Of a stretch of 64,000 bases of DNA, positions 11,475-19,812 are shown one piece after another. The notes under the pieces were generated by a model. The model did no database searches, was not told where the DNA came from, and worked only from the letters and a program-made list of their open reading frames with translations. The DNA comes from Pseudomonas sp. IB20. Lineage in GTDB: Bacteria; Pseudomonadota; Gammaproteobacteria; Pseudomonadales; Pseudomonadaceae. Both the position numbers and the translations under genes were made by a program. Position 1 is the first letter of the stretch. Each line of letters begins with the position of its first letter. The stretch is from the NCBI RefSeq assembly GCF_009707325.1, contig NZ_CP046103.1, positions 1,785,810-1,849,809 of the forward strand, read 5' to 3'.

Positions 11475-11719
11475 ATGGGTCTGTATTGCCAAATTTAAGT
11501 ATGAAAATGCGACATTTGGATGTCGCTTATCGGACAGTTCGCCCCGCAACAGTGCGTTTGTCGCCCAAATTCGTTAGGCTAGCCGCCTCTTTATGCGCCC
11601 GCATCTCAAAAGGAAGCCGCGCGCTAGACCGGTCGGTCCCCATAAGGACCGGCAGCAGTTCCCTCATCCATAGGGAATCCCTCTCTAAATTCCGATTCAG
11701 TAGTGTGGTATTTCCTCAA
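11475..11719 (+). promoter_or_regulatory. Structured leader region upstream of brnQ
   Basis: These 245 bases hold no convincing gene but contain three compact hairpins: GCGACAT/ATGTCGC (11509-11526), CGGTCC/GGACCG (11634-11651) and TTCCCT/AGGGAA (11659-11677). The frame is open in phase with brnQ from 11486, but this stretch has no ribosome site and resembles no known N-terminus. It may be a 5' leader that controls the transporter. The class is unknown. Confidence 0.4.
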
Positions 11720-13033
11720 ATGAAAGTGTTGAAAAGCCAGGATGTCCTGGCGTTAGGCTTTATGACTTTTGCCCTGTTCGTGGGCGCCGGCAACATCATC
11801 TTTCCGCCTATCGTTGGTTTGCAGTCCGGGCCTCATGTCTGGATGGCGGCGCTGGGCTTCCTGATCACCGCGGTCGGTCTGCCGGTGGTCACTGTGATCG
11901 CCCTGGCCAAGGTCGGCGGCGGTATGGACGCGCTGAGCAGCCCGATCGGCAAGATCGCCGGCGGCCTGCTCGCGGCGGCGGCGTACTTGGCGGTAGGGCC
12001 GCTATTCGCCACCCCGCGTACCGCGACCGTTTCGTTTGAAGTGGGCCTGGCGCCGCTGACCGGCGAAAGCCCGCTGGCGCTGTTCCTCTACAGCTCGGTG
12101 TATTTTCTGGTGGTGTTCTTTGTTTCTCTGTACCCGGGCCGCCTGCTGGACACCGTCGGTCGCTTCCTGGCACCGCTGAAAATCATCGCCTTGGCGATCC
12201 TCGGTATCGCCGCGTTTGCCTTGCCGGCCGGTGACATCGGCGTTGCCACGCCGGAATACGTCGCCGCACCGTTTTCCCAAGGCTTTATCAATGGCTACCT
12301 GACCATGGATACCCTGGGCGCGCTGGTGTTCGGTATCGTCATCGTCAATGCTATCCGTTCCCGTGGTGTTGAATCGCCACAGTTGATCACCCGTTACGCG
12401 ATCATTGCTGGGCTGATTGCCGGCGTGGGCCTGGCGCTGGTGTACATCAGCCTCTTCCGTCTGGGTTCTGGCAGCCATGCCGTGGCCGCCGGTGCCGGTA
12501 ACGGCGCCGCCGTGCTGCACGCTTACGTGCAACACACCTTCGGCTCCCTGGGCAGCGGCTTCCTCGCCGTGCTGATCTCCCTGGCGTGCCTGGTAACCGC
12601 CGTGGGCCTGACCTGCGCCTGTGCCGAGTACTTCAGCAAAATCCTGCCGCTGTCCTACAAGACACTGGTCGTAATCCTGGCGCTGTTCTCGTTGTTCGTG
12701 TCCAACCTGGGCCTGACCAAGCTGATTGCCTTCTCGATCCCGGTGCTCACGGCGATCTACCCGCCGTGCATCGTGTTGGTGGCGCTGAGCTTCTGCAAAG
12801 ACTTCTGGCTGGAGCAGGGCCGTATCGTTGGTCCGGTGATGCTGGTGTCGTTCATCTTTGGCTGCATCGATGCACTCAAGGGCGCGGGCCTGGCGGATTG
12901 GATGCCGACCCAACTGGCGCACCTGCCGCTGAGCGAGCAAGGCCTGGCGTGGCTGGTACCGTCGGTGATGACGTTGGCCGTTGCCGTGTTGGTTGACCGT
13001 ATGCTCGGCAAGCGTAGCGAAGCCATCGCTTAA
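11720..13033 (+). CDS. brnQ: Branched-chain amino acid:cation symporter (BrnQ/BraB)
   Basis: This is an inner-membrane carrier for leucine, isoleucine and valine driven by Na+ (LIV-II type). The 437-residue product starts [20 protein letters not shown] and continues with [14 protein letters not shown], the diagnostic N-terminal motif of the family. About 12 hydrophobic segments span the protein. The length equals that of known BrnQ/BraB proteins. A position directly after sucD matches the place of braB in Pseudomonas as I recall it. The chosen ATG removes a 78-codon upstream extension with no membrane-protein character. A strong terminator follows. Confidence 0.93.
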   Translation: MKVLKSQDVLALGFMTFALFVGAGNIIFPPIVGLQSGPHVWMAALGFLITAVGLPVVTVIALAKVGGGMDALSSPIGKIAGGLLAAAAYLAVGPLFATPRTATVSFEVGLAPLTGESPLALFLYSSVYFLVVFFVSLYPGRLLDTVGRFLAPLKIIALAILGIAAFALPAGDIGVATPEYVAAPFSQGFINGYLTMDTLGALVFGIVIVNAIRSRGVESPQLITRYAIIAGLIAGVGLALVYISLFRLGSGSHAVAAGAGNGAAVLHAYVQHTFGSLGSGFLAVLISLACLVTAVGLTCACAEYFSKILPLSYKTLVVILALFSLFVSNLGLTKLIAFSIPVLTAIYPPCIVLVALSFCKDFWLEQGRIVGPVMLVSFIFGCIDALKGAGLADWMPTQLAHLPLSEQGLAWLVPSVMTLAVAVLVDRMLGKRSEAIA

Positions 13034-13054
13034 CGTAGCTTCTGGGCTGTACCG

Positions 13055-13089
13055 AAATGCCCCGTATCAATCGATACGGGGCATTTTTT
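13055..13089 (+). terminator. Rho-independent terminator after brnQ
   Basis: AAATGCCCCGTAT pairs perfectly with ATACGGGGCATTT (13-bp stem, 6-base loop) and runs into a T-tract, 22 bases after the brnQ stop. Confidence 0.92.
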
Positions 13090-13133
13090 ATGCGTGTATG
13101 ACTACAACCCTCTAAAGTTGGAGTTCGGTCAAT

Positions 13134-13220
13134 GTGGGGTCAGGCTTGCCTGCGACAGCGGCGGACCAGACGGCGCGGTAGTGACTGCACAGACGCCGTC
13201 GCAGGCAAGCCAGCCTCCAC
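13134..13220. repeat. REPIN (paired REP elements)
   Basis: Inverted REP units (GTGGGGTCAGGCTTGCCTGC at the left, GCAGGCAAGCCAGCCTCCAC at the right) flank about 45 bases. Both outer ends have drifted from the consensus (TGGGGTCAGG, GCCTCCAC). It lies in the gap between brnQ and the DUF599 gene. Confidence 0.85.
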
Positions 13221-13265
13221 ATGTTGAACCACGTTCGTCCCCATCCACTGTGTCTAAGGACCCGC

Positions 13266-14024
13266 ATGTCGTTCGTCGAAACCAACCAGATACACCTGCT
13301 TGCCGCGCTGTGGTTCGTCCTGTGCTGGGGCGGTTACACCCGTTACGCCACCTGGAAAGCCCGTGACACCGCGTGCCTGGCCAGCGTGCTGCACCTGTAT
13401 CGTGAAGACTGGATGCGCCGCATGCTGCTGCGCGATAACCGTATTGCCGACGCCAGCGTGGTCGGCAACCTGGAGCGCAACGCCTCGTTTTTCGCCTCCA
13501 GCACGCTGATCATCCTCGCCGGTATTCTCACCGTACTGGGCGCTTCCGAGCGGGCGGTGTCGTTGCTGGCGGACATACCCATGGTGCAGCAAGCCTCTCA
13601 GGGCATGTCGGAAATCAAACTGCTGTGCCTGGCGCTGGTGTTCGTCTACGCCTTCTTCACGTTCAGCTGGTGCATGCGCCAATACAACTTTGCGGCGGTG
13701 CTGGTGGGGTCGGCGCCGATGATCGGTGAGCGCCATGTGTCGGAGCAGGAGCGCAAGGCATTTGCCCTGCGGGCGGCGCGGGTGATTTCCATGGCGGCCA
13801 ACCAATTCAACTTTGGGCTGCGTGCTTATTACTTCGGCATGACCATGCTGGCTTGGTTTGTCAGCCCGTGGTTGTTCATGTTGATGAGCAGCGGCGTCGT
13901 AGTGGTGCTGTATCGCCGAGAGTTTCATTCCGACGTATTGCAAGTGATGGTATATACCCCGACCGACATGCCGGTATCGGAAGTGGCTAAAGAAACGGTG
14001 TCTTCACTCGGGCCGCAAGGTTAG
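13266..14024 (+). CDS. DUF599 family membrane protein
   Basis: This 252-residue integral membrane protein is recognised as DUF599. I see about four transmembrane helices: near residues 6-22 (LLAALWFVLCWGGYTRYA), 70-95 (ASSTLIILAGILTVLGA), 115-140 (LLCLALVFVYAFFTFSW) and 185-220 (YFGMTMLAWFVSPWLFML). The charged segment after the first helix (REDWMRRMLLRDNR) and the ERNASFFASS motif are typical of the family. The start MSFVETNQ was chosen because the open frame upstream runs into the REPIN. No function is established for the family. A bidirectional terminator follows. Confidence 0.82.
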   Translation: MSFVETNQIHLLAALWFVLCWGGYTRYATWKARDTACLASVLHLYREDWMRRMLLRDNRIADASVVGNLERNASFFASSTLIILAGILTVLGASERAVSLLADIPMVQQASQGMSEIKLLCLALVFVYAFFTFSWCMRQYNFAAVLVGSAPMIGERHVSEQERKAFALRAARVISMAANQFNFGLRAYYFGMTMLAWFVSPWLFMLMSSGVVVVLYRREFHSDVLQVMVYTPTDMPVSEVAKETVSSLGPQG

Positions 14025-14062
14025 TCCAACTTTTTTGCCACGGATAAAACAGCAGACAAAGA

Positions 14063-14092
14063 AAAGCCCGCTATATAAGCGGGCTTTTTTGC
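14063..14092. terminator. Convergent (bidirectional) terminator
   Basis: AAAAGCCCGC and GCGGGCTTTT flank a TATATA-like loop. A-runs lie on one side and T-runs on the other, so it can stop transcripts from both strands. It sits between the DUF599 gene (+) and the lipoprotein gene (-). Confidence 0.88.
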
Positions 14093-14108
14093 AGCAATAG
14101 CCAGGCGA

Positions 14109-14366
14109 TTATTGCTTGGCAGGTTCTGCTGGTGTGGCAGGTGCTGCTTCTTTCGCGGCGGCAGCGTTCGATTCAGCCTGAGCTTTGGCAGCATCGGCGT
14201 TTTCTTTCGCAGCGTCGTTCACTTTATCCTGAGCTTTGGCCATGTCTTTCTGAGCTTGCTCAGAATGCGAAGCTGCATCTTGGGCTTTGTCTTCGGATTT
14301 TTTATCGCAGGCAGCGAGGCCGAGGGCAGCGGCGAGCATCATGGAAATAGCTAAAGTCTTGCGCAT
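14109..14366 (-). CDS. Small alanine-rich lipoprotein, coiled-coil
   Basis: An 85-residue predicted lipoprotein. The N-terminus MRKTLAISMMLAAALGLAAC is a signal peptide ending in the lipobox LAAC, so Cys20 should be lipidated. The residue after Cys is Asp (CDKKS), which in enterics favours retention in the inner membrane, although the rules differ in Pseudomonas. The rest is almost entirely Ala, Lys, Asp, Glu, Gln and Asn in a heptad-like pattern (AKAQDKVNDAAKENADAAK), predicting one long helix or coiled coil, then a Pro/Ala tail. It is monocistronic, with a ribosome site AAGGAGAAAC. Function is unknown. Confidence 0.82.
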   Translation of the reverse strand: MRKTLAISMMLAAALGLAACDKKSEDKAQDAASHSEQAQKDMAKAQDKVNDAAKENADAAKAQAESNAAAAKEAAPATPAEPAKQ

Positions 14367-14524
14367 TGGGTGTTTCTCCTTATTGAAGATATCTACTGGC
14401 CTTTCGAGCTTGGGCAGTCAGCATTAGTTCCTTTTGTTTCAAAGATATATAAAACACGGCCCTCAAGGAACTTTCACCCGTCATCCCATACTCCACCCGT
14501 CAACACTAATAAGAGTCTGTACAC

Positions 14525-15001
14525 ATGACCGAAAATCCCTTGCAGGAGCGCGCCACGCGCTTTGTTTCGGCTCTGCGCCATTGTCAGGTGCTGGGCATTA
14601 CCGTTCATGCCGCAGGCTTGGAGGGCATCACGCTGCTGCTGCCTTACGCGCCCTCTATCGTCGGCGACCCGCAAACCGGCGTGATTCACGGTGGCGCGCT
14701 GACCTCTTTGATGGACACCGCCTGCGGCATGGCCACGTTGTGCGTATTGCCCGAGTTCGAGGTATGCCCGACCCTGGACCTGCGTATCGACTACATGCAT
14801 CCCGCCGAACCGCACAAACCGGTGTATGGCTTTGCGCAGTGCTACCGGGTCACCACCGACGTGATTTTCACCCGTGGTTTCGCCTATCAGGATGACCCGC
14901 AACAGCCCATTGCCCATGTGGTAGGCACGTTCATGCGCATGGGCAAGCGCCTTAAGGGCGCACAAGGATTGGGCAGCACGATCAAGGGAGAGCAGGCATG
15001 A
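14525..15001 (+). CDS. PaaI-family hotdog thioesterase
   Basis: A 158-residue hotdog-fold acyl-CoA thioesterase. The motif IHGGALTSLMDTACG near residues 56-70 holds the HGG loop and the catalytic acidic residue of the PaaI/YdiI type. The strand-rich sequence LDLRIDYMHPAEPHKPVYG that follows is typical. It probably hydrolyses an acyl- or aryl-CoA of unknown identity in the cytoplasm. Its last four bases overlap the start of a second hotdog gene (ATGA), so the two are translated together. Confidence 0.85.
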   Translation: MTENPLQERATRFVSALRHCQVLGITVHAAGLEGITLLLPYAPSIVGDPQTGVIHGGALTSLMDTACGMATLCVLPEFEVCPTLDLRIDYMHPAEPHKPVYGFAQCYRVTTDVIFTRGFAYQDDPQQPIAHVVGTFMRMGKRLKGAQGLGSTIKGEQA

Positions 15002-15450
15002 CACATCGATTCAAAACCCGTCTCGAACAGGCCCATGAGCGCGGTGACTACGAGGCTCTGCTCAACCTTGTGCCCTACGCCAAGCTGATCGGCATCGAAT
15101 GCACGCGTTTGGGCGATGAATTGCTGTTCCGCCTGCCGGCCAACAAGGACAACATTGGTAACCCGATATTGCCGGCGCTGCACGGAGGGGTGATTGCCGG
15201 CTTCATGGAGCTGTCGGCGGCGTTACATTTGCTGGTATTTACCGGTGCGCCGGGCCTGCCGAAAATCATCGACTTTTCCCTGGATTACCTGCGCGCCGGG
15301 CAGTTCCGCGACACTTACGCCAAATGCCAGGTGTGGCGCCAAGGCCGCCGGGTTGCCAATGTGGCGATCACCGCCTGGCAAAGCACCCCGGCCGAACCGA
15401 TTGCCACCGCCCGTGCACATTTCAAAATTGAGGAATCGGCGCGCCCTTGA
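14998..15450 (+). CDS. Second PaaI-family hotdog protein
   Basis: A 150-residue hotdog-fold protein with LHGGVIAGFMELSAALHL in the catalytic-loop position (about residues 60-78). It is only distantly similar to the preceding thioesterase. It starts within the stop of that gene (ATGA), so the two products are made in step and could form a mixed oligomer; hotdog enzymes are always at least dimeric. The motif has Glu (FMELSAA) where the first has Asp (LMDTACG), and both are seen in active thioesterases. The substrate is unknown. htpG follows after 89 bases. Confidence 0.82.
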   Translation: MTHRFKTRLEQAHERGDYEALLNLVPYAKLIGIECTRLGDELLFRLPANKDNIGNPILPALHGGVIAGFMELSAALHLLVFTGAPGLPKIIDFSLDYLRAGQFRDTYAKCQVWRQGRRVANVAITAWQSTPAEPIATARAHFKIEESARP

Positions 15451-15539
15451 AATCCTGGTCTTAGCCCCCAACTTTGATGACAACCCGCCGCCAACCCTCA
15501 AGGGCGCGGCCACTGCCATCCAATTGGAGTTTGATGACC

Positions 15540-17444
15540 ATGAGTGTGGAAACTCAAAAGGAAACCCTGGGCTTCCAGACCGAGGTGAAGCAACTGCTGC
15601 ACCTCATGATCCATTCGCTGTATTCCAACAAGGAAATATTCCTTCGCGAATTGATCTCGAACGCCTCTGACGCTGTCGATAAATTACGTTTCGAAGCCCT
15701 CTCCAAGCCTGAGTTGCTGGAAGGTGGCGCCGAGCTGAAAATCCGTGTGAGCTTCGATAAAGACGCCAAAACCGTCACCCTCGAAGATAACGGCATCGGC
15801 ATGAGCCGTGAAGACGCGATCACCCACCTGGGTACCATCGCCAAATCCGGCACCGCCGATTTCATGAAGAACCTGTCGGGCGACCAGAAGAAAGATTCGC
15901 ACCTGATCGGTCAATTCGGTGTGGGCTTCTACTCGGCCTTCATCGTCGCCGACAAGGTAGAAGTATTCAGCCGTCGCGCCGGCCTCGACGCCAGCGAAGG
16001 CGTGCACTGGTCGTCCAAAGGTGAAGGCGAGTTCGAAATCGCCACCATCGATAAGGCTGACCGTGGCACCCGCATCGTGCTGCACCTCAAATCCGCTGAA
16101 GATGAATTCGCCGATGGCTGGCGTCTGCGCAACATCATCAAGAAGTACTCCGACCACATTGCACTGCCGATCGAGCTGCCGAAAGAACAAGCAGCCCCTG
16201 AAGGCGAAGAGCAGCCTGCCCTGGAATGGGAAGTGGTCAACCGCGCCAGCGCCCTGTGGACGCGCCCTCGCACCGAGGTGAAGGATGAGGAATACCAGGA
16301 GTTCTACAAGCACATCGCTCACGATTACGAAAACCCGCTGAGCTGGAGCCACAACAAGGTCGAAGGCAAGCTGGAATACAGCTCGCTGCTCTACGTACCG
16401 GCGCGTGCTCCGTTCGACCTGTACCAGCGTGAAGCGCCTAAAGGCCTGAAGCTGTATGTGCAGCGTGTGTTCGTGATGGATCAGGCGGAGTCCTTCCTGC
16501 CGCTGTACCTGCGCTTCATCAAAGGCGTGGTCGACTCCAACGACCTGTCGCTGAACGTGTCGCGGGAAATCCTGCAGAAAGACCCGATCATCGACTCCAT
16601 GAAGTCGGCGCTGACCAAGCGCGTGCTCGACATGCTGGAAAAACTGGCGAAGAACGAGCCTGAGCAATACAAGGGTTTCTGGAAAAACTTCGGTCAGGTC
16701 ATGAAAGAAGGCCCGGCGGAAGACTTTGCCAACAAGGAAAAAATCGCCGGCTTGCTGCGGTTTGCCTCGACTCAAGGCAGCGATGCGGAGCAAATCGTCT
16801 CCTTGGCCGAGTACCTGGCCCGCGCTAAGGAAGGTCAGGACAAGATCTACTACCTGACCGGCGAGAAATACGAAGCCGTCAAAGACAGCCCGCACCTGGA
16901 AGTCTTCCGCAAGAAAGGCATCGAAGTGCTGCTGCTGACGGACCGTATCGATGAGTGGCTGATGAGCTACCTCAGCGAGTTCGACGGCAAGACCTTCGTC
17001 GACGTAGCCCGTGGTGACCTGGACCTGGGTAACCTGGACTCCGAAGAAGAGAAGAAAGAAGCCGAAGAAGTCGCCAAGGCCAAAGAAGGTCTGGTTGAGC
17101 GGATCAAGACAGCCTTGGGCGATGCGGTCAGCGAAGTGCGGGTTTCGCACCGTCTGACCGACTCCCCTGCGATTCTGGCCATCGGCGAGCAGGACTTGGG
17201 CATGCAGATGCGTCAGATCCTCGAAGCCAGCGGTCAGAAGGTTCCGGATTCCAAGCCGATCTTCGAATTCAACCCGGCTCACCCGCTGATCGAGAAACTT
17301 GACGGCGAGCAAAGCGAAGAGCGTTTTGGCGACCTGTCGCACATCCTCTTCGATCAGGCGGCCCTGGCCGCTGGGGACAGCTTGAAAGACCCGGCCGCTT
17401 ACGTGCGCCGACTGAACAAGCTGTTGGTTGAACTGTCGGTTTAA
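15540..17444 (+). CDS. htpG: Molecular chaperone HtpG (Hsp90)
   Basis: HtpG is the bacterial Hsp90, a dimeric ATP-dependent chaperone in the cytosol. The 634-residue sequence has the GHKL ATPase domain at the N-terminus with [31 protein letters not shown] and [11 protein letters not shown]. The middle domain follows with [18 protein letters not shown], and then the C-terminal dimerisation domain. The start at 15540 ([12 protein letters not shown]) is the family start; an ATG two codons upstream is closer to the GGAG ribosome site than is ideal. A heat-shock promoter was not confidently found in the short upstream gap. A terminator follows. Confidence 0.97.
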   Translation: MSVETQKETLGFQTEVKQLLHLMIHSLYSNKEIFLRELISNASDAVDKLRFEALSKPELLEGGAELKIRVSFDKDAKTVTLEDNGIGMSREDAITHLGTIAKSGTADFMKNLSGDQKKDSHLIGQFGVGFYSAFIVADKVEVFSRRAGLDASEGVHWSSKGEGEFEIATIDKADRGTRIVLHLKSAEDEFADGWRLRNIIKKYSDHIALPIELPKEQAAPEGEEQPALEWEVVNRASALWTRPRTEVKDEEYQEFYKHIAHDYENPLSWSHNKVEGKLEYSSLLYVPARAPFDLYQREAPKGLKLYVQRVFVMDQAESFLPLYLRFIKGVVDSNDLSLNVSREILQKDPIIDSMKSALTKRVLDMLEKLAKNEPEQYKGFWKNFGQVMKEGPAEDFANKEKIAGLLRFASTQGSDAEQIVSLAEYLARAKEGQDKIYYLTGEKYEAVKDSPHLEVFRKKGIEVLLLTDRIDEWLMSYLSEFDGKTFVDVARGDLDLGNLDSEEEKKEAEEVAKAKEGLVERIKTALGDAVSEVRVSHRLTDSPAILAIGEQDLGMQMRQILEASGQKVPDSKPIFEFNPAHPLIEKLDGEQSEERFGDLSHILFDQAALAAGDSLKDPAAYVRRLNKLLVELSV

Positions 17445-17455
17445 CACCGTTGTAG

Positions 17456-17482
17456 AAAAACCCGCTTCGGCGGGTTTTTTTT
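17456..17482 (+). terminator. Rho-independent terminator after htpG
   Basis: AAAAACCCGC pairs with GCGGGTTTTT around TTCG and continues into a run of eight T, 12 bases after the htpG stop. Confidence 0.92.
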
Positions 17483-17510
17483 GTTTAACGCATCCCAACT
17501 GGAGTAAATG

Positions 17511-18239
17511 ATGAGCCAAGTCACAGTACGTTCCGTGGTCTATCAGATTGATGGCCAGTCTTATGAAAGTCGCCTGGCCTTCGATGCCAGCCACAAAGGC
17601 CCGCTGCCGGGCCTGCTGATGGCGCCGAACTGGATGGGTGTGAGTGCGGGTGCCGAAGACATCGCCAAAAGCGTTGCCGCCAAGGGCTACGTGGTGCTGA
17701 TCGCCGACCTGTACGGGCAAACCGTACGCCCCTCAAATGGCGATGAAGCGGGCGCGGCGATGATGCCGTTGAAGAATGACAACCCGGTACTGATAAAGCG
17801 TATGCAGGCAGCGTTTGAGCAACTGCAAAGCCAAACCGAAGCGGCCGTGGACGCCTCCAAGCTGGCGACCTTCGGCTTCTGCTTTGGCGGTTTCTGCTCG
17901 CTGGAGCTTGCGCGTACCGGCGCGCCCTTGAAGGCTGCCGTATCGTTCCACGGCACTATCGACACGCAGAACCCGGTTGGCGCGAAGAACGTCAAGGGCT
18001 CGGTGTTGGTGCTGCACGGCGCGTCCGACCCATTGGTGCCCAAAGAACAGCTGCCGGCGTTTGAAGATGAAATGAACGCAGCCGGTGTGGATTGGCAGTT
18101 GCTGAGCTACGGCGGTGCGGTGCATTCCTTCACCGACCCGCACGCCAATGTGCCGGGCAAGATGATGTACGACGCGAAGACCGCTGCGCGGGCGTTCCAG
18201 TCGATGCATAACTTGCTGGATGAAGTGTTCAAGGGCTGA
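17511..18239 (+). CDS. Dienelactone hydrolase family protein
   Basis: A 242-residue alpha/beta hydrolase of the dienelactone hydrolase family, cytoplasmic. The nucleophile is Cys in FGFCFGGFCSLELA (family motif GxCxGG). The acid is Asp in HGASDPLVP and the base is His in GAVHSFTDPHAN, so the Cys-Asp-His triad is complete. The true substrate is unknown, since the family also contains esterases unrelated to chloroaromatic degradation. Two adjacent ATGs (17508 and 17511) exist; the second is better spaced from GGAG. It is transcribed alone, behind the htpG terminator. Confidence 0.88.
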   Translation: MSQVTVRSVVYQIDGQSYESRLAFDASHKGPLPGLLMAPNWMGVSAGAEDIAKSVAAKGYVVLIADLYGQTVRPSNGDEAGAAMMPLKNDNPVLIKRMQAAFEQLQSQTEAAVDASKLATFGFCFGGFCSLELARTGAPLKAAVSFHGTIDTQNPVGAKNVKGSVLVLHGASDPLVPKEQLPAFEDEMNAAGVDWQLLSYGGAVHSFTDPHANVPGKMMYDAKTAARAFQSMHNLLDEVFKG

Positions 18240-18245
18240 CCATGT

Positions 18246-18316
18246 GATCGTTCCCACGCTCCGCGTGGGAATGCCTGGCTAGACGCTCCGCTCTTACGCA
18301 GAGCGTGGGAACGATC
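18246..18316. repeat. Palindromic repeat with GTTCCCACGCTC ends
   Basis: The outer ends GATCGTTCCCACGCTC and GAGCGTGGGAACGATC are perfect inverted copies. The left unit also folds on itself (TTCCCACGC/GCGTGGGAA). This is a REP-like family distinct from the GTGGGAGC family elsewhere in the window. It lies between two convergent genes and may act as a bidirectional mRNA end. Confidence 0.8.
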
Positions 18317-18324
18317 ATCCAAAG

Positions 18325-19191
18325 CTATTTCACAGGCAACTCAATCCTTTCAGTTTCGCCCGGCACCGTCGGCCAATCCCCAGCCGCCCAACGCTGCCGC
18401 GCTTGTTCGATCATGGCCGCGTCGCTCGCCACGAAGTTCCAATTGATCCGCCGTGGCCCATCCAGCGGCGCGCCGCCAAACACCACCAGATGGCAATCGC
18501 TTTCAGCAAACAGCGTCATTTCCTGCCCCGCAGGCAATACCGCCAGGCTATGCACCTCCAACGCCTCGCCATCCAACTGCGCTTCACCCTCCAGCACATA
18601 CACCGCGCGTTCCTCGTGCTCATCCGGGATCAGCAGGGTCGTGGCCGTCTGCATCCGCACTTCGGCATACAGTGTTGGCGACAGCACTGGCACCGGCGAT
18701 TTGAGGCAGAAACCAGAGCCTGCGATCAGGCGGATCTGCACGCCCAAATTGTCGCTGACCGGCAAACTCGCCGCCGAGTGATGGCTGTAATGCCCTGGCC
18801 CGGTCTCGTGATCCTTAGGCGAGGCCAGCCATACTTGCAGGCCATGCAGGCTGAAACCTGCGGCCTTGAGCGCCTCGGGCGTTCGTTCGACGTGGGCGAT
18901 GGCACTGCCGGCGGTCATCCAGCTGACGTCACCGGCGTGCACCACCTGGTCCGAGCCGAGGCTGTCCTTATGTTGCAGTGCGCCCTCAAACAGATAGGTC
19001 AGCGTGGACAGCCCGATATGCGGATGCTGGCGGATGTTCATGCCGGTGCCGGCTGTATAGCGGGTGAGCAACATATGGTCGAAAAACACAAAAGGCCCGA
19101 CGCTGCGGCATTCGCGCGAGGGCAGCGGGCGCAGGATCGGCTGGCCTTCAACCTCTTCGGCGCGTGGGCGAATCACGGTGAGGGTGGTCAT
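18325..19191 (-). CDS. Pirin family protein
   Basis: A 288-residue bicupin of the pirin family. The N-terminal cupin keeps the metal-binding pattern HPHIGLSTLTYLFEG, followed by SAIAHVERTP, which supplies the remaining His and Glu ligands. GPFVFFDHM near residue 32 is also conserved. Some bacterial pirins have quercetinase activity and others bind partner enzymes; which applies here cannot be told. It lies downstream of the OsmC gene on the same strand with a 64-base gap, so the two may form a small stress-related operon. Confidence 0.9.
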   Translation of the reverse strand: MTTLTVIRPRAEEVEGQPILRPLPSRECRSVGPFVFFDHMLLTRYTAGTGMNIRQHPHIGLSTLTYLFEGALQHKDSLGSDQVVHAGDVSWMTAGSAIAHVERTPEALKAAGFSLHGLQVWLASPKDHETGPGHYSHHSAASLPVSDNLGVQIRLIAGSGFCLKSPVPVLSPTLYAEVRMQTATTLLIPDEHEERAVYVLEGEAQLDGEALEVHSLAVLPAGQEMTLFAESDCHLVVFGGAPLDGPRRINWNFVASDAAMIEQARQRWAAGDWPTVPGETERIELPVK

Positions 19192-19255
19192 GGTGCGTCC
19201 CTGTCTCAGCGGGTTAGATGGCAGTGAGCATAACCCGCTCGACAGGGCGTTGGCG

Positions 19256-19672
19256 CTATTGGCTGAAGGCGCCTTCCGACAATTTCGTCTCGATAGTGAC
19301 CTCAGCCGTGGTCATCAGCTTGTGCACCGGGCAGCGATCTGCCACGCGGTGCAGCTCGTCGCGCTGCTCGTCAGTGAGCACGCCTTTGAGGGTCAGCTTG
19401 ACGCTGAGCTTGTACTTGCCTTTTTGCTCCTCGGTACTGTCGTGGGTGACTTCCACGGTCACGCCGGTCAGCGGGATGCTTTTTTTCTGGGCGTAGAGCT
19501 TGACGGTCAAGGCTTTGCACGATGCCAGGGCGGCATCGAAATAGTCGTGCGGGGAGGGCGCCGAGTCGTCGCCGCCCAGGCTCTTGGGCAGGTCAGTGAA
19601 CAGTTCGTGGTTGTTGATATTCACGCTGTGGCGAAAGTTATCGTGGTTCAGGGTGTTGACGGTAACAGGCAT
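19256..19672 (-). CDS. OsmC family peroxiredoxin-like protein
   Basis: A 138-residue OsmC/Ohr-superfamily protein. The two redox cysteines are present in the expected contexts: ALASCKALTVKLYA (about residue 49) and ADRCPVHKLM (about residue 113). Members reduce organic hydroperoxides or act in osmotic and oxidative stress; the sequence is closer to the general OsmC (YhfA-like) group than to Ohr. The start MPVTVNTLNHDNF was chosen over a position four codons upstream. It is likely co-transcribed with the pirin gene. Confidence 0.88.
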   Translation of the reverse strand: MPVTVNTLNHDNFRHSVNINNHELFTDLPKSLGGDDSAPSPHDYFDAALASCKALTVKLYAQKKSIPLTGVTVEVTHDSTEEQKGKYKLSVKLTLKGVLTDEQRDELHRVADRCPVHKLMTTAEVTIETKLSEGAFSQ

Positions 19673-19812
19673 GGTGAACCTCACAGGTTGGCGGGATGAA
19701 GGTCATGCAGTTATAGAGCATGCTGGCACTTAGGTGTTCCGCGTTTTTTTGGCTGATGAACCCCGGCACATGCCGCAAGGTCTACCCGTATTAGCCTATA
19801 TCGAGGTTTACC

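Noticed and set aside
11486..11719. An N-terminal extension of brnQ by 78 codons
   Set aside because: The family start [14 protein letters not shown] is at 11720; the extension is not hydrophobic and overlaps hairpins.
15684..17720. A 678-codon open frame antisense to htpG
   Set aside because: It is the same high-GC shadow effect; it also runs through the htpG terminator, which a real gene would be unlikely to contain.
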